A stretch of 64,000 nt of DNA from JAJXWB01 sp037044955 (GCA_037044955.1 JBAOHX010000009.1:62001-126000), one strand, 5' to 3'; positions 1 through 10,420 are shown, counted from the stretch's first letter. Made by a program: numbers and translations. Notes: generated by a model not told the origin, from the letters alone.

Positions 1-471
1 ATGATGGCGTCGGGCGTGCCGATCGGATCGGGCTTGGCGGGCGCGAGGCGCTCCATCTCGCGCACCATGTCGTAGCCGAGATAGCCGAACACGCCCGCCG
101 CCATCGGCGGCATGCCTTCATTCTGCGCAATGGCGGATTCCGCGATCAGCGCGCGCAGCGCGATCAGCGGCTTCTCGGGGCAGGGCTCGAAGGCGTTGCG
201 GGTCGCTCAGCGCGCGGCGGTTGATCTCCGCGCGTCCCGCGCTCGCGCGCCAGACGATGTCGGGGTCGAGCCCGATCATCGAATAGCGGCCGCGCGCCGC
301 GCCGCCTTCCACGGATTCGAGCAGGAAGACATTGCCCTTGCGGCCGGCCGACAGTTTGAGGAAGGCCGAGACGGGCGTCTCGAGGTCCGCCACCAGCCGC
401 GTCGAGACGAGCTGCGCCGCGCCGGCCTCGTATTCGCGTGCAAATCCCGCGAAATCCGGTTCGATGCTCAC
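1..471 (-). CDS. trpE: Anthranilate synthase component I, N-terminal part (runs off left edge; frame broken)
   Basis: Converts chorismate to anthranilate in tryptophan synthesis, with ammonia from the TrpG subunit. Only about 155 N-terminal residues are in the window. Diagnostic N-terminal sequence is visible: LLESVEGGAARGRYSMIGL early in the protein and VFGYLGYDMVREMERL near the edge. The GTG start overlaps the stop of the upstream ppiD by four bases (GTGA), so the two are probably translationally coupled. The frame breaks near position 200; reading CCGCAACGCC as CCGAACGCC joins the two halves, so one base appears to be extra. Identification is strong; the break is more likely a sequence error than a pseudogene. 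Confidence 0.9.
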
Positions 472-2380
472 TGGTCGCCGCCGCCGCCGCCCGTCGCCGC
501 GCGCACGGCGGCTTCGCTGATGCGCACGCCGAAATCCTTCTGCAGGCGCTGCACATATTCGGTCAGCAGGTCGTCGGCGATCACCGCCTTCAACTGCTTC
601 GCCATCTCGCGATTGGCGTCCGTATCCGCGTTGAACTCCGGCGTCGCCGTTTCGAGAATCTGGAACACCATGCGTCCGCCCGGCGCGCCTGCCGCGCCCG
701 CGCCGTGGTCGGGCTGGTTGAACACGGCGACGATCGCCTGCGGCTCGAAGCCGTCGGCGCCGGTGCGGCGCACGTTGGAATTGTGTTTCAGCTCGAGCTT
801 TTCGTCGGCCGCGATCTTCGACAATTGGCCGCCATCGCGCAGCTTCTTGACGAGCTCGGCGGCCTTGTCGGCGAGGCGCTTGTCGGTCGCATCCGCGCGC
901 CAGGCCGCCGCGACCTTGTCCTTCACTTCGTCGAACGAAAGCTGGCGCTGCGGATCGACCTTCTGCACCTCGAACCAGACATAGCCATTGTCCTTGGTCG
1001 AGATCGTCTCGTTGTCGACGCCGATGTCGGAAGCGAAAACGGCGCGCAGGAGATCGGCCGGCGCGACGAGATTGGTCACGGGCAGGCCGTTGCGATCGAG
1101 GCCGCGCTCGTCGACGGCGTCGATCGTGCGCGCCTCGAGCCCGGCCGCTTTCGCGGCCTCGCCGAGCGACTTGCCGGAGGCGCGCTGGTCCTCGATCTTG
1201 TCGTGCAGGACCTGCACGTTCTTCTTGGCGCGGTCGCGCGCGATCTCCGCCTTGATCTCGCCGGCGACCTCCGCGAAGGGGCGCACGACGGCGGGCGTGA
1301 TCGCGGTCACGCGCACGAGCGCCACGCCGAACTTGCCGGCGACGGGCGCGCTGACTTCGCCCGCCTTCAGCGCGAAGGCGGCGTCGGCCACGGCGGGATC
1401 GGACATCTGCGCGCGCGTGAGCGAACCGAGTTCGATGTCCTTGGGCGTAAGCTTGCGTTCGCTCGCCACGCTGTCGAAGCTCGCGCCGCCCTTGATCCTG
1501 GCGGACGCCGCCTGCGCTTCGGCCTCGTTGGGGAAGACGATCTGCTGGATGTCGCGCTTCTCGGGCGCGCCGAAGCGCGTGTCCTTCACCGTGTCGTAGA
1601 CCTTCTGCGCGTCGGCGTCGGAGACGTCGTCGGGCCTGGCGGCGCTGGCCGGCGTCACCGCCAGCGTCACGATCTGGCGGTATTGCGGGGCGAAGAACTG
1701 CGCCTTGCGCTCGTCGTAGAATTTCTTGAGTTCGTCCTCGGAGGGCTGCGCGGCCTCGCCGGCGTTCGTGGGCGTGAGGATCACATAGTCGATGCTGCGC
1801 GCCTGGCCGCGATAGCGGTCGACGGCCGCGATCATCGCCTGCGGCGTCTCCAGCGCGCCGGCGAGCGCCTCGCCGAGTTCCTGGCGCAGGTATATCGCCT
1901 TCTGCTCGCGCACGAACGTGCGTTCGTTGAAGCCGTTGTCGCGCAGCACCGCGTCGAAGCGCGCGCGGTCGAAGCCGCCGGTCACCGGGTCCTTGAACGT
2001 CGGGTCGCTCTGCACGGACTTGGCGAGCTGCTCGTCGGACATGGCGAGGCCGAGGTTGCGCGCCTTCTGGTCGAGCGCGGCCTCGGTCACGAGGCGGCCC
2101 GAGCACCTGCCGGTCGACGCCGGCCTGGCGCGCCTCGTCGTTGGTCACCACGCGGCGCATCCGCTGCTGCAGACGCTGCAATTCGCTCTGGTAGGCGAAG
2201 CGATAGGCCTCGGACGAGATTTCGGTCGTAGCCGACAGTGCCGAGCTTGCCCTGGCCGAAGCCGCGGAAAATGTCGCCGATGCCCCAGATGGCGAAGGAC
2301 ACGATGATGACGCCGAAGACGATCGTCATGATCGCCTTGCCGAACCAGCTTTTGGACGCCGTGCGCAGGCCGTCGAGCAA
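468..2380 (-). CDS. ppiD: PpiD-like periplasmic peptidyl-prolyl isomerase/chaperone, membrane anchored (two frame breaks)
   Basis: SurA/PpiD-family foldase that helps newly exported proteins fold at the periplasmic face of the inner membrane. The N-terminus (MLDGLRTASKSWFGK) is followed by one membrane anchor (IMTIVFGVIIVSFAIWGIG, residues ~17-36), then a long SurA-N-like region and a parvulin-type rotamase core, ending GGGGGDQ. About 637 residues, usual for alphaproteobacterial PpiD. The frame breaks twice: near 2230 (dropping one T gives VGTTEISSEAYRFAYQSEL) and near 2100 (dropping one G gives VLGRLVTEAAL). Both are single extra bases. The last codons overlap the trpE start. The tpiA-secG-pyrG block lies on the other strand, an order common in Hyphomicrobiales. 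Confidence 0.88.
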
Positions 2381-2535
2381 CGTGAATCCTCCAAAGGCGC
2401 CGGTTGCTCCGCGTGGAGCGATCGGCGCCGTCCCTGGTCATGAAAGGAGCGGCCGGAGCCGCCCCAAAATCGGCGCGGACCATATAGGCGGGGGCGCCGC
2501 GATGCAATGCGAGCCGCGCGCGGTATATAGGCGGC

Positions 2536-2874
2536 ATGGCCTCCATCAAGCGCATCTACGATCCAGCCGAGGAAAGCGACGGCTATCGCGTGCTCGTCGA
2601 TCGCCTCTGGCCGCGCGGCCTGAAGCGCGAGGATGCCGCCATCGACGATTGGGCGAAGGAGATCGCGCCCAGCGCCAGCCTGCGCGAATGGTTCGGTCAC
2701 AAGCCCGAACGATGGGCCGCCTTCGAGAAGAAGTATCGCGCGGAGTTGCAAGAGGGGGCGGCGGCCGAGGCGCTGGCGGCCCTCAAGAAGCGCGCCGGGC
2801 GCGTCACGCTGCTGACGGCGACCCGCGATCTCGACCATTGTCACGCGCGGGCGCTGCAGCGCCTCATCGGCTGA
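2536..2874 (+). CDS. DUF488 family protein (YeaO-like)
   Basis: A 112-residue soluble protein of the DUF488/YeaO family, whose biochemical role is not established. Family hallmarks are the N-terminal IKRIYDP segment, VLVDRLWPRGLKREDA at residues ~22-37, the EWFGHKPERW segment and the C-terminal VTLLTATRDLDHCHA. Length is typical. The ATG lies about 155 bases from the divergently transcribed ppiD start, and the gene appears monocistronic. No break or composition shift is seen. Confidence 0.85.
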   Translation: MASIKRIYDPAEESDGYRVLVDRLWPRGLKREDAAIDDWAKEIAPSASLREWFGHKPERWAAFEKKYRAELQEGAAAEALAALKKRAGRVTLLTATRDLDHCHARALQRLIG

Positions 2875-2877
2875 CGC

Positions 2878-3067
2878 GACCGCGTCTCGCGGCGCCCGAA
2901 TTGGCGCGCAAAAGCAAGCAAATGGCGTCGTAAAGCAAAGAAAATCTAATAAAAACAACAGTATACTTGTAATAAATTTACAATTGGATGGAATGATCGA
3001 CGCATAGAAATCGAGTTATTCCGCGGCGAGAGCATTTTCTCTCCCTTTGGTCCGAGTTTTCGAGATC
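2878..3067. other. AT-rich intergenic segment
   Basis: Markedly more AT-rich than its surroundings, with runs such as AATAAAAACAACAGTATACT and GTAATAAATTTACAATTG between about 2905 and 2990. It precedes a hypothetical gene and probably holds its promoter, but no convincing -35/-10 pair can be assigned by eye. Confidence 0.5.
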
Positions 3068-3709
3068 ATGCGCCAATTTTCAGCACAGGCGAGCCGCGCC
3101 GCTCCGCCGGATCGTTCGGCCCCCGCGCATTCCGCATCGGGCGACGTCCACACGTCCGCATCGGCGCGCACGCGCGCATCCCGGCCCGCCGATCGCTGGG
3201 AGGTCTACAAATGGGTCGGCAAGTGCCTGAGCGAATGGGAGCATGTCGAAGCCGCTCTCAGCCGTCTCTACGACGTCTTGCTCGACAAGCGCTCGCCGTC
3301 CACCGCGCATCGCCGTTATGGCGAGCCGCGCCTGTTCGAGGACCGGACGGCTCTCGTCGAGCGCGCCGCGGACCGGCATTTCGTCACGCATCCCGACGAG
3401 CCGCTGCGCATCGCTCTGCTCGAACTGCTGTCGCGCCTGCGTCAGGCGTCGCGCCAGCGCGATGAAATCGCGCATGGTCTGGTGATACGCATGCCGTCGG
3501 CCTCGGCGGCCCGGACCGGCCGCGACGATCCGGACTATGCGCTGACCTCGCGCCTCGGCCTCTGGCGCGCGGAGGCGGACGACGCGCCTCCCAAGCATGC
3601 CTACGCGCCTGTCGATCTGCAGCGCGTAGCCCTGGTGTTTTTCTCGCTTGCGCTCGATGTCGCGCGTCACAGACGCCGCATCGTGCGATCCATGCGGCCG
3701 ACCCCGTAG
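3068..3709 (+). CDS. Hypothetical protein with a HEPN-like R-x4-H motif
   Basis: I do not recognise this protein of about 213 residues. The first ~45 residues are low-complexity, rich in Ala, Ser and Arg. The middle and C-terminal parts are predicted helical (VGKCLSEWEHVEAALSRLY; LLELLSRLRQASRQRDEIAH). The segment RDEIAH fits the R-x4-6-H motif of HEPN-type RNase folds, and its setting in a helix after a WEHVEAAL helix resembles HEPN-like domains, but this is weak evidence. The ATG at 3068 is preferred over a TTG 21 bases upstream. The AT-rich leader is unlike the neighbours. Confidence 0.5.
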   Translation: MRQFSAQASRAAPPDRSAPAHSASGDVHTSASARTRASRPADRWEVYKWVGKCLSEWEHVEAALSRLYDVLLDKRSPSTAHRRYGEPRLFEDRTALVERAADRHFVTHPDEPLRIALLELLSRLRQASRQRDEIAHGLVIRMPSASAARTGRDDPDYALTSRLGLWRAEADDAPPKHAYAPVDLQRVALVFFSLALDVARHRRRIVRSMRPTP

Positions 3710-3758
3710 AGCGTCGTCCGCCTGCGCACTGCTTTTCGCGTGGACATGGAGACGGCAA

Positions 3759-4013
3759 ATGGCGCGATCTGTGGCGATCCTCTATCTCTGCGCGCTCGCT
3801 GTCGCGCTCGCGCTGTCGGTTCATCCGGCGGCCGGCCTGCCGGACGTCCGGCTCGCGGCGAGCCGGAACTTCGAGCATCTGGTCGCTCTCGCCACGGCGG
3901 GCGCGTCGGTGGAAACCACGCATGTCCTGCGCACGCTGCTGGGCGGCGCGCTCGGCGCGGCCTTGCTGGTCACGACCGCCTTCGCCGCAATCGTCTGCCT
4001 GAACGCGGCCTGA
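3759..4013 (+). CDS. Small hypothetical two-helix membrane protein
   Basis: An 84-residue protein beginning MARSVAILYLCALAVALAL, with a second hydrophobic helix near the C-terminus (LLGGALGAALLVTTAFAAIV). This looks like a signal anchor plus one membrane span. It lies between the HEPN-like hypothetical and tpiA on the same strand. A longer in-frame extension upstream to 3648 overlaps the preceding gene and lacks plausible structure, so the ATG at 3759 is chosen. No family recognised. Confidence 0.45.
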   Translation: MARSVAILYLCALAVALALSVHPAAGLPDVRLAASRNFEHLVALATAGASVETTHVLRTLLGGALGAALLVTTAFAAIVCLNAA

Positions 4014-4182
4014 GGGCGAGGCCCGTAGATCCGACTCGCATACGGATTGCGGGCGACGCTCCGATGGCGGTTCTCGATTTGCGAGCCAGATCCTGAGCCG
4101 ACGACCGCCTGCGGCGAACGGCTCATTGGCGCGACGCCCGGCTTCTGCTATCGCCGCCTCCTGATTTTCTGAGGAGAGCCCC

Positions 4183-4940
4183 ATGGCCGCGCCGCGCCCG
4201 CTCGTTGCTGGAAACTGGAAGATGAACGGCCTGAAGGGCGCGCTCGCCGAGCTGGAGGCGATCCGCGACGCGGTGAAGGCCGGCGGGGCGGGGCGCGCGG
4301 AAGCCGCCCTCTGCCCGCCCTTCACGCTGGTCGCCGCCGCCGCCGCCGCCGCGCAGGATTCGCCGCTCGCCATCGGCGCGCAGGACTGCCACGCCAAGGT
4401 TTCGGGCGCGCATACCGGCGACATTTCCGCCGCAGATGCTGAAGGACGCCGGCGCTTCCTACGTCATCGTCGGGCCATTCCGAGCGCCGCGCCGACCACG
4501 GCGAGAGCGACGCGATCGTGCGGGACAAGGCCGCCGCCGCCATCAAGGCGGGGCTGACCGCCATCGTCTGCGTCGGCGAAACCAAGGACGAGCGCGTCGG
4601 CGGCAGGGCGCTGGACGTGGTGGGCGGCCAGATCGACGGTTCGCTGGACCCCGATTTCCCGGCGACCGATCTCGTCGTCGCCTACGAGCCGGTCTGGGCG
4701 ATCGGCACCGGCCTGACGCCGACGGCCGCCGACGTCGCCGAAATGCACGCCCATATCCGCGCCAGGCTCGAGAATATCTACGGCCGCAAGGGCGTCGACA
4801 TCCGCATCCTCTACGGCGGCTCCGTGAAGCCGGAAAACGCGGCCGAACTGATGGGCGTGAAGAACGTCGACGGCGCGCTGGTCGGCGGCGCGAGCCTCAA
4901 GGCCAAGGATTTCATGGGGATCGCGGGGGTGTACAAGTAG
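4183..4940 (+). CDS. tpiA: Triosephosphate isomerase (two frame breaks)
   Basis: Interconverts dihydroxyacetone phosphate and glyceraldehyde 3-phosphate in glycolysis and gluconeogenesis. The N-terminal substrate loop (VAGNWKMNG), catalytic Glu segment (VAYEPVWAIGTG) and phosphate-binding ILYGGSV are all present. The catalytic His segment GHSERR is recovered only after correcting two single-base insertions, near 4433 (GCCGCAGATG for GCCGAGATG) and near 4473 (GTCGGGCCATTCC for GTCGGCCATTCC). Repaired length is about 252 residues, normal for the family. tpiA-secG-pyrG is a common alphaproteobacterial order. An essential gene broken twice over 40 bases points to sequence error. Confidence 0.93.
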
Positions 4941-4946
4941 TCCGCC

Positions 4947-5000
4947 GGGACCGCGGGCCTCCGGCCCGCATGCCGGCCGGAGGCCGGCGATCCCGGCTCG
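4947..5000. repeat. Paired GC-rich palindromes between tpiA and secG
   Basis: Two adjacent perfect inverted repeats, GCGGGCC-tcc-GGCCCGC and GCCGGCC-gga-GGCCGGC, could each form a strong hairpin in the tpiA-secG gap. No T-run follows, so this is not a standard intrinsic terminator. It could slow transcription or protect the tpiA mRNA end. Confidence 0.6.
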
Positions 5001-5087
5001 CGCTGGCCATCCCGCTGGCGCTTCGTGCTTGCATAGGCTAGAAGGCCGCCCATATCGGCCTCAGGCCGACCCGAATTCGGAACAATC

Positions 5088-5504
5088 ATGCAGACCGTTC
5101 TCATCGTCATCCACCTCATGGTGGTCGCAGCGCTGGTCGTCGTCGTGCTGCTGCAGCGCTCGGAAGGCGGCGCGCTCGGCATCGGCGGCGGTGGCGGCGG
5201 CGGCTTCTTCACCGGCCGCGGCCAGGCCAACGCCCTGACCCGCGCCACCGCGATTCTCGCGACCATCTTCTTCCTGACCTCGATCGCGCTGACCGTGCTG
5301 GCCAGCGTCAATCACAAGCAGAAGTCGATCTTCGACGGCTCGAGCCCCGGCGCGGCGACGCCCGCCGGCGCCAACGTCCCGCCGCCGCTGCCGGACGCCA
5401 AGGGCGGCCTGCTGGACAATCTGCAGAAGATGCAGGACCAGAAGCCCGCCGCGCCCGCTCCGGCGCCCGCGCCCGGCGGACCCTCGGTCCCGCGGTCGCA
5501 GTAA
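5088..5504 (+). CDS. secG: SecG, preprotein translocase subunit
   Basis: Small subunit of the SecYEG channel, stimulating SecA-driven export. Two membrane helices are visible (VLIVIHLMVVAALVVVVLL at residues ~4-22 and ATAILATIFFLTSIALTVL at ~53-71), separated by the conserved LLQRSEGG and a glycine-rich loop. The C-terminal ~65 residues are a Pro/Ala-rich tail, common in alphaproteobacterial SecG and longer than the E. coli form. It is flanked by tpiA and pyrG on the same strand and followed by an intrinsic terminator. Confidence 0.93.
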   Translation: MQTVLIVIHLMVVAALVVVVLLQRSEGGALGIGGGGGGGFFTGRGQANALTRATAILATIFFLTSIALTVLASVNHKQKSIFDGSSPGAATPAGANVPPPLPDAKGGLLDNLQKMQDQKPAAPAPAPAPGGPSVPRSQ

Positions 5505-5518
5505 CAGTCCAACAGGGC

Positions 5519-5548
5519 AGGGGCCGGGCGACCGGCCCCTTCTCTTTT
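5519..5548 (+). terminator. Intrinsic terminator after secG
   Basis: A nine-base-pair perfect stem, AGGGGCCGG-gcga-CCGGCCCCT, is followed directly by TCTCTTTT. It lies 15 bases past the secG stop and would separate secG from pyrG transcription. Confidence 0.75.
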
Positions 5549-5627
5549 GGGCTTCGGAAAACGCAAGTGTGGGAAGCGCAATTCGGCGCTCCCCGAATCG
5601 ATTCAAAAGGGATACGGCTCAAATCCC

Positions 5628-7256
<1,629 letters not shown>

Positions 7257-7299
7257 GCAGTACTCTTGAAATAAAACAAAAATATAATATTATTTTGAA

Positions 7300-7558
7300 A
7301 TGCCCACCACCACTCCTCCGCAAAGTCGGCGGCTCCGTCATGCTGGCGGTGCCGCCTGCGCTTCTCGATCTCCTGAACCTTCGAGCTGGAGCCGAGGTCG
7401 CCGTCGCTATCGCCGATGGCAAGCTCGTGATCGAGCCTGCGCCGAGGAAACGCTATGCGCTGGCCGACCTCTTGGCCGAATGCGACGCCGGCGCCGAGGT
7501 CTCGCGCGAGGACCGCGAATGGCTCGACGGCGGGCCGCAGGGTTCCGAGCTTTTGTGA
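7300..7558 (+). CDS. MazE/AbrB-type antitoxin (frame broken near the start)
   Basis: Antitoxin with a SpoVT/AbrB DNA-binding fold: LRKVGGSVMLAVPPALLDLL opens the protein, followed by LRAGAEVAVAIADGKLVIEP and an acidic toxin-neutralising tail ending GGPQGSELL. The ATG start (MPTTT) is out of frame with the body; removing one C near 7316 (ACTCCTCCGC read as ACTCTCCGC) gives a continuous ~85-residue protein. The MazF-type toxin follows about 180 bases downstream, past a palindromic repeat that separates the pair. Type II antitoxins of this class usually repress their own promoter. Confidence 0.75.
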
Positions 7559-7573
7559 TGACAACTTCCAGTC

Positions 7574-7714
7574 GTCATGGCCGGGCTTGTCCCGGCCATC
7601 CACGCCGGGCCGATGCGACCAGGGATTCAAAATGCCCCGAACTCTTGCGGCCGTCTTTCGAAATGGTTTGTAACCTGCTGGCGTGGATGCCCGGCACAAG
7701 GCCGGGCATGACGG
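7574..7714. repeat. Dispersed palindromic element (GTCATGGCCGGG type)
   Basis: Ends form an imperfect inverted repeat, CGTCATGGCCGGGCTTGTCC at the left and GGCACAAGGCCGGGCATGAC at the right. It belongs to a repeat family of Hyphomicrobiales genomes; a related copy lies at 56058-56176. Here it separates the antitoxin and toxin genes of a MazEF-type pair. Confidence 0.7.
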
Positions 7715-7740
7715 CTTCCCGTATATACTGGGTCGCCTGA

Positions 7741-8074
7741 ATGGAGCGCGGCGACATCTGGATGGTCTCGCTCGACCCGACCGCCGGCCATGAGCAGCAG
7801 GGCATGCGGCCGGTCATGATCGTGTCCGCCACCGCCTTCAACCGCGTGACTCAAACGCCGGTCGTCTTGCCGATCGCCACGGGCGGCAATTTCGCGCGGG
7901 CGCGCGGCTTTGCCGTGTCGCTGGATGGCGCCGGCACTCAAGACCACTGGCATCGTGCGCTGCGATCAGCCGCGCGCGCTCGATCTCTTGGCGCGTCGTG
8001 CGCGAAAAATCGAGAGCGCGCCGCAGGAGATCGTGGACGAAGTCCTAGCCAAACTGGTTCCGATATTCGAATGA
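7741..8074 (+). CDS. MazF/PemK-type endoribonuclease toxin (frame broken)
   Basis: Toxin of the type II MazEF family, expected to cleave mRNA when free of antitoxin. Family features are the start RGDIWMVSLDPTAGHEQQG, then RPVMIVSATAFN and VLPIATGG, and, after repair, GIVRCDQPRALDL and a helical C-terminus ending LVPIFE. One extra A near 7940 (GGCACTCAAGACC for GGCACTCAGACC) breaks the frame; the repaired protein has about 110 residues, as expected. Its TGA overlaps the ATG of slyX (ATGA). Start ATG directly follows the stop context of the repeat region. Confidence 0.82.
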
Positions 8075-8275
8075 GCAGTCCAGACTTCCCCCCGCCTCGA
8101 CGCCCTCGAAATCCGCATCGCGCATCAGGACCGCGTCATCGCGGAACTGAATGACACAGTCACCGCGCAATGGCGCAAGATCGACGCGCTGGAGCGTGAG
8201 TTGAAGATGTTGCGCGAGGAAGTGCGCAATTCCTATCCCGCGCGCAACGAGCCCGAGCCGCCGCCGCACTATTGA
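8071..8275 (+). CDS. slyX: SlyX family protein (frame broken in a C6 run)
   Basis: Small coiled-coil protein of the SlyX family, function unknown. After removal of one C from the six-C run at 8088-8093 the protein reads MSSPDFPRLDALEIRIAHQD, then VIAELNDTVTAQWRKIDALE, and ends EPEPPPHY, a match in length (~67 residues) and ending to SlyX. The start ATG overlaps the toxin stop (ATGA), implying coupled translation. Homopolymer location makes a sequencing error especially likely here. Confidence 0.75.
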
Positions 8276-8281
8276 AACAAT

Positions 8282-8412
8282 CCGTCATTGCGAGGCGCGC
8301 GCAGCGCGACGCGGCAATCCATCCCCGCATCGCGCCCATCGTCCGGGGATGGATCGCTTCGCTGTCAGACGAAGTCCGCAACAGCGGACTTCGTCGGGCT
8401 CGCGATGACGGA
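8282..8412. repeat. Dispersed palindromic element (CGTCATTGCGAG type)
   Basis: Terminal inverted repeats CCGTCATTGCGAG and CTCGCGATGACGG bound a segment with internal inverted repeats (ATCCATCCCCGC/GGGGATGGAT; GACGAAGTCCGC/GCGGACTTCGTC). It is a non-coding repeat of the kind scattered in Hyphomicrobiales genomes, between slyX and a small membrane protein gene. Confidence 0.7.
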
Positions 8413-8444
8413 TAGCGTACGGGCTCCTCGCCGGAGCCCCAACC

Positions 8445-8744
8445 ATGTCGCTGCTCGCAAGCCTGCCGCCCGTCGATCCCCTCATCGCGCTCGGCGTCGT
8501 CGTCTCCACCGCCGTCACAGACGCAGCCTACGTTTTCTTCAACGCCGCCGTCGGCGCCCGCAAGCGCGTGGCGGCGGCGACATGGTCGTCGTGCTGGTAT
8601 CTGCTCTCGGCCTTTGCGGTCATCAGCTACACGTCGAACTGGGCCTATGTCCTGTTTGCGGCCATCGGCGCGTGGATCGGCGGCTATCTGTCGATCACCG
8701 CGCTCGACTGGGCCTCGCCGGTCGCCAACCGTCCGCCCCATTGA
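8445..8744 (+). CDS. Hypothetical membrane protein
   Basis: A 99-residue protein with about three hydrophobic helices (PLIALGVVVSTAVTDAAYVF; WYLLSAFAVISYTSNWAYVL, continuing into FAAIGAWIGGYLSI). I do not recognise the family. The Asp in the first helix (VTDAAY) and aromatic-rich second helix suggest a small integral membrane protein rather than an export signal. It follows a palindromic repeat and appears monocistronic. Confidence 0.6.
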   Translation: MSLLASLPPVDPLIALGVVVSTAVTDAAYVFFNAAVGARKRVAAATWSSCWYLLSAFAVISYTSNWAYVLFAAIGAWIGGYLSITALDWASPVANRPPH

Positions 8745-8813
8745 CTGCGCAAGCGTCGGGGCAGAGGCTGTAGCGCGGCCGGAATTCGTGCGGCCGATGC
8801 TGGGGAGATCGAC

Positions 8814-8996
8814 ATGGATACCAGACGCGATCTGCTTCGAGGCGCGATTCTGAGCGCGCTGACGCTCGCCGTTCCCGCCGTCGCCGACGCAAGGCAGGGA
8901 CCGCGTCTCGGGTATCAGCGGCGCGCGAAAGTACGGTGCGGCCGCACGGGATGTCGGCCGGCAGCGGCGCCGGCTGGCGGCGCCAAGCGACGTTAG
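8814..8996 (+). CDS. Short hypothetical exported peptide
   Basis: Sixty residues. MDTRRDLLRGAILSALTL is followed by a small-residue stretch ending VADA, which reads as a signal peptide with a twin-arginine-like start. The remaining ~33 residues are rich in Arg, Gly and Ala with two Cys (VRCGRTGC). No family recognised; it could be a chance reading frame. Confidence 0.3.
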   Translation: MDTRRDLLRGAILSALTLAVPAVADARQGPRLGYQRRAKVRCGRTGCRPAAAPAGGAKRR

Positions 8997-9022
8997 GCTC
9001 TCGGGAAAGAGTTTGGCCCGGC

Positions 9023-9763
9023 TCAGCGCGGCACGGGCACGGGCGCGGCGCGCACCTGCCCGTAGCCGTAGCCTTGGGGCGCCGGCGCGGAATAGGCGTT
9101 GGAATAGCCGCCGCTCGCCCCTTGCTGTCCCGGCGCGTTCGGACCCGAAAGGGCAGCCGAATATTGCGATCCGTCGCCGAAGGCGGTCGGCGGCGGCACC
9201 AGCGGGTTCTGGCCGGGATTGAACATGCGCTGGCGCGGGTCGACGGCCTGCTGCTGCGGAACCTGGCGGGGAATGGGCGAATAGCCCGATTGCGCCGGGG
9301 CCATGTAGACGGGCTGCTGCGGGTAGGCGGCTTGCGGATACGCGCCTTGCGGATACATGGGCTGCGCATACATCGGCTGCTGCCCGTACATCTGCGGTTG
9401 CTGCTGCTGACGTTGCGCGAAAAAGTGCACGCAGGCCGGATTTTCCTGGTTCGCCTGGTTGGCGCAGTCGAGCACGATCTTCGTGCTGCGCGCGCGGGCG
9501 CGGCTGCGGCGCACGCTGCGGCGGGCGACGCGCCTGCCGGGGCCGAAGGTCGCCTGCGGCCCGGCGATTTCCGGCCCCATGGAATAGCCGAGCGCGGCGC
9601 CCGCGATCAGGCCGATCGGGCCGCCGACCATGGCGCCGGCGATGGCGCCGACCGTGCCGTTGATGAAGCGGGATTGCTCGACCGCCCGCGACTCCGCCAG
9701 CGCGAGCGCCGGCGACAGCGCCAGGGCTGTCGAGAGCAGAAGGAGCGGGAGCGGCTTGCGCAT
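9023..9763 (-). CDS. Exported glycine-zipper protein with Gln/Pro/Tyr-rich tail
   Basis: About 246 residues. A clear signal peptide (MRKPLPLLLLSTALALSP, cut after ALALA) is followed by a glycine-zipper helix (GTVGAIAGAMVGGPIGLIAG), a basic stretch (RRVARRSVRRSRARAR), and then a low-complexity tail of short repeats around QPMY, PQGAYPQAAYPQ and Gln runs. Glycine-zipper segments associate with membranes, and the disordered tail suggests an envelope-surface role, but no function is known. The ATG at 9763 is preferred over one 27 bases upstream because the signal peptide starts there. Confidence 0.65.
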   Translation of the reverse strand: MRKPLPLLLLSTALALSPALALAESRAVEQSRFINGTVGAIAGAMVGGPIGLIAGAALGYSMGPEIAGPQATFGPGRRVARRSVRRSRARARSTKIVLDCANQANQENPACVHFFAQRQQQQPQMYGQQPMYAQPMYPQGAYPQAAYPQQPVYMAPAQSGYSPIPRQVPQQQAVDPRQRMFNPGQNPLVPPPTAFGDGSQYSAALSGPNAPGQQGASGGYSNAYSAPAPQGYGYGQVRAAPVPVPR

Positions 9764-9928
9764 GGTTTTGGACGCCTTTGTTGCATCCATTCATCGCGCC
9801 GCGACCTTACCGAACGGCGCCGCAAATCAGGCTAATGCCGGTTAAGCCTACGAATCTCTTGCGAACGGCTTGCGTGCGTTTACGCTCCGGCTAAGCTGGC
9901 GCCTTCGCGCGCAAGAGATTGTGTTCAA

Positions 9929-10267
9929 ATGCCTTTCGTCATCGCCTTCATCGTCGCCGTCGCCGCCTTCATGGGCTGGCGGCTCATGCAGCCGGCCTGT
10001 CCCGGCGGCGCTATCGTTGCCGATGAGCAACAGTGCCACGCCGAGTTCGGCGCGGCTTTCTGCGGCAAGGCCATGCCCGAGGCGCTGGCCGCCGGCCGGA
10101 CCGGCGGCGGCAGCTACGCCACGCAGGCGAAATGTCTCGACGACTATCCCGTCTGCATCGAGCGGCCGGACGTCGCGGCCTGGACGCCGAAGCCGTCGGC
10201 CTATTGCCTGGCGCGCGGTCCGGATGGCGAGATCGCTCACATCGAGCCGGTTTACGCGCGCAGATAG
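9929..10267 (+). CDS. Hypothetical membrane-anchored Cys-rich protein
   Basis: 112 residues: an N-terminal hydrophobic anchor (MPFVIAFIVAVAAFMGWRLM), then a periplasmic part with six Cys (QPACPG, QQCHAEFG, AAFCGKAM, AKCLDDYPVC, AYCLARG). The YATQAKCLDDYPVC segment faintly recalls DUF1190/YgiB proteins, which I cannot confirm. Paired Cys suggest disulfides outside the cytoplasm. It lies upstream of tatABC on the same strand with a gap of about 150 bases. Confidence 0.55.
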   Translation: MPFVIAFIVAVAAFMGWRLMQPACPGGAIVADEQQCHAEFGAAFCGKAMPEALAAGRTGGGSYATQAKCLDDYPVCIERPDVAAWTPKPSAYCLARGPDGEIAHIEPVYARR

Positions 10268-10420
10268 GCCGCGCTTCCGTCAACCCCGTTCGCATTAAGC
10301 GCGCGCGCTCGCCTTGTTTTTGGCGTTTCGGCGTCTTAGGTTCCGGCCAAAGGCGCCGCGCGTTCCCGCACGGCGAAGGCGAAGGCCGGCGCGGCCGGAT
10401 TCGCCTGAGGGAGTTGGCAC

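Noticed and set aside
118..2181. A single long minus-strand frame spanning ppiD and trpE
   Set aside because: It links a wrong-frame stretch of ppiD to the true start of trpE because of single-base breaks; it is not one protein.
468..2380. Programmed frameshifting in ppiD
   Set aside because: Two unrelated contexts lack known slippery motifs and the same one-base excess appears in many unrelated genes.
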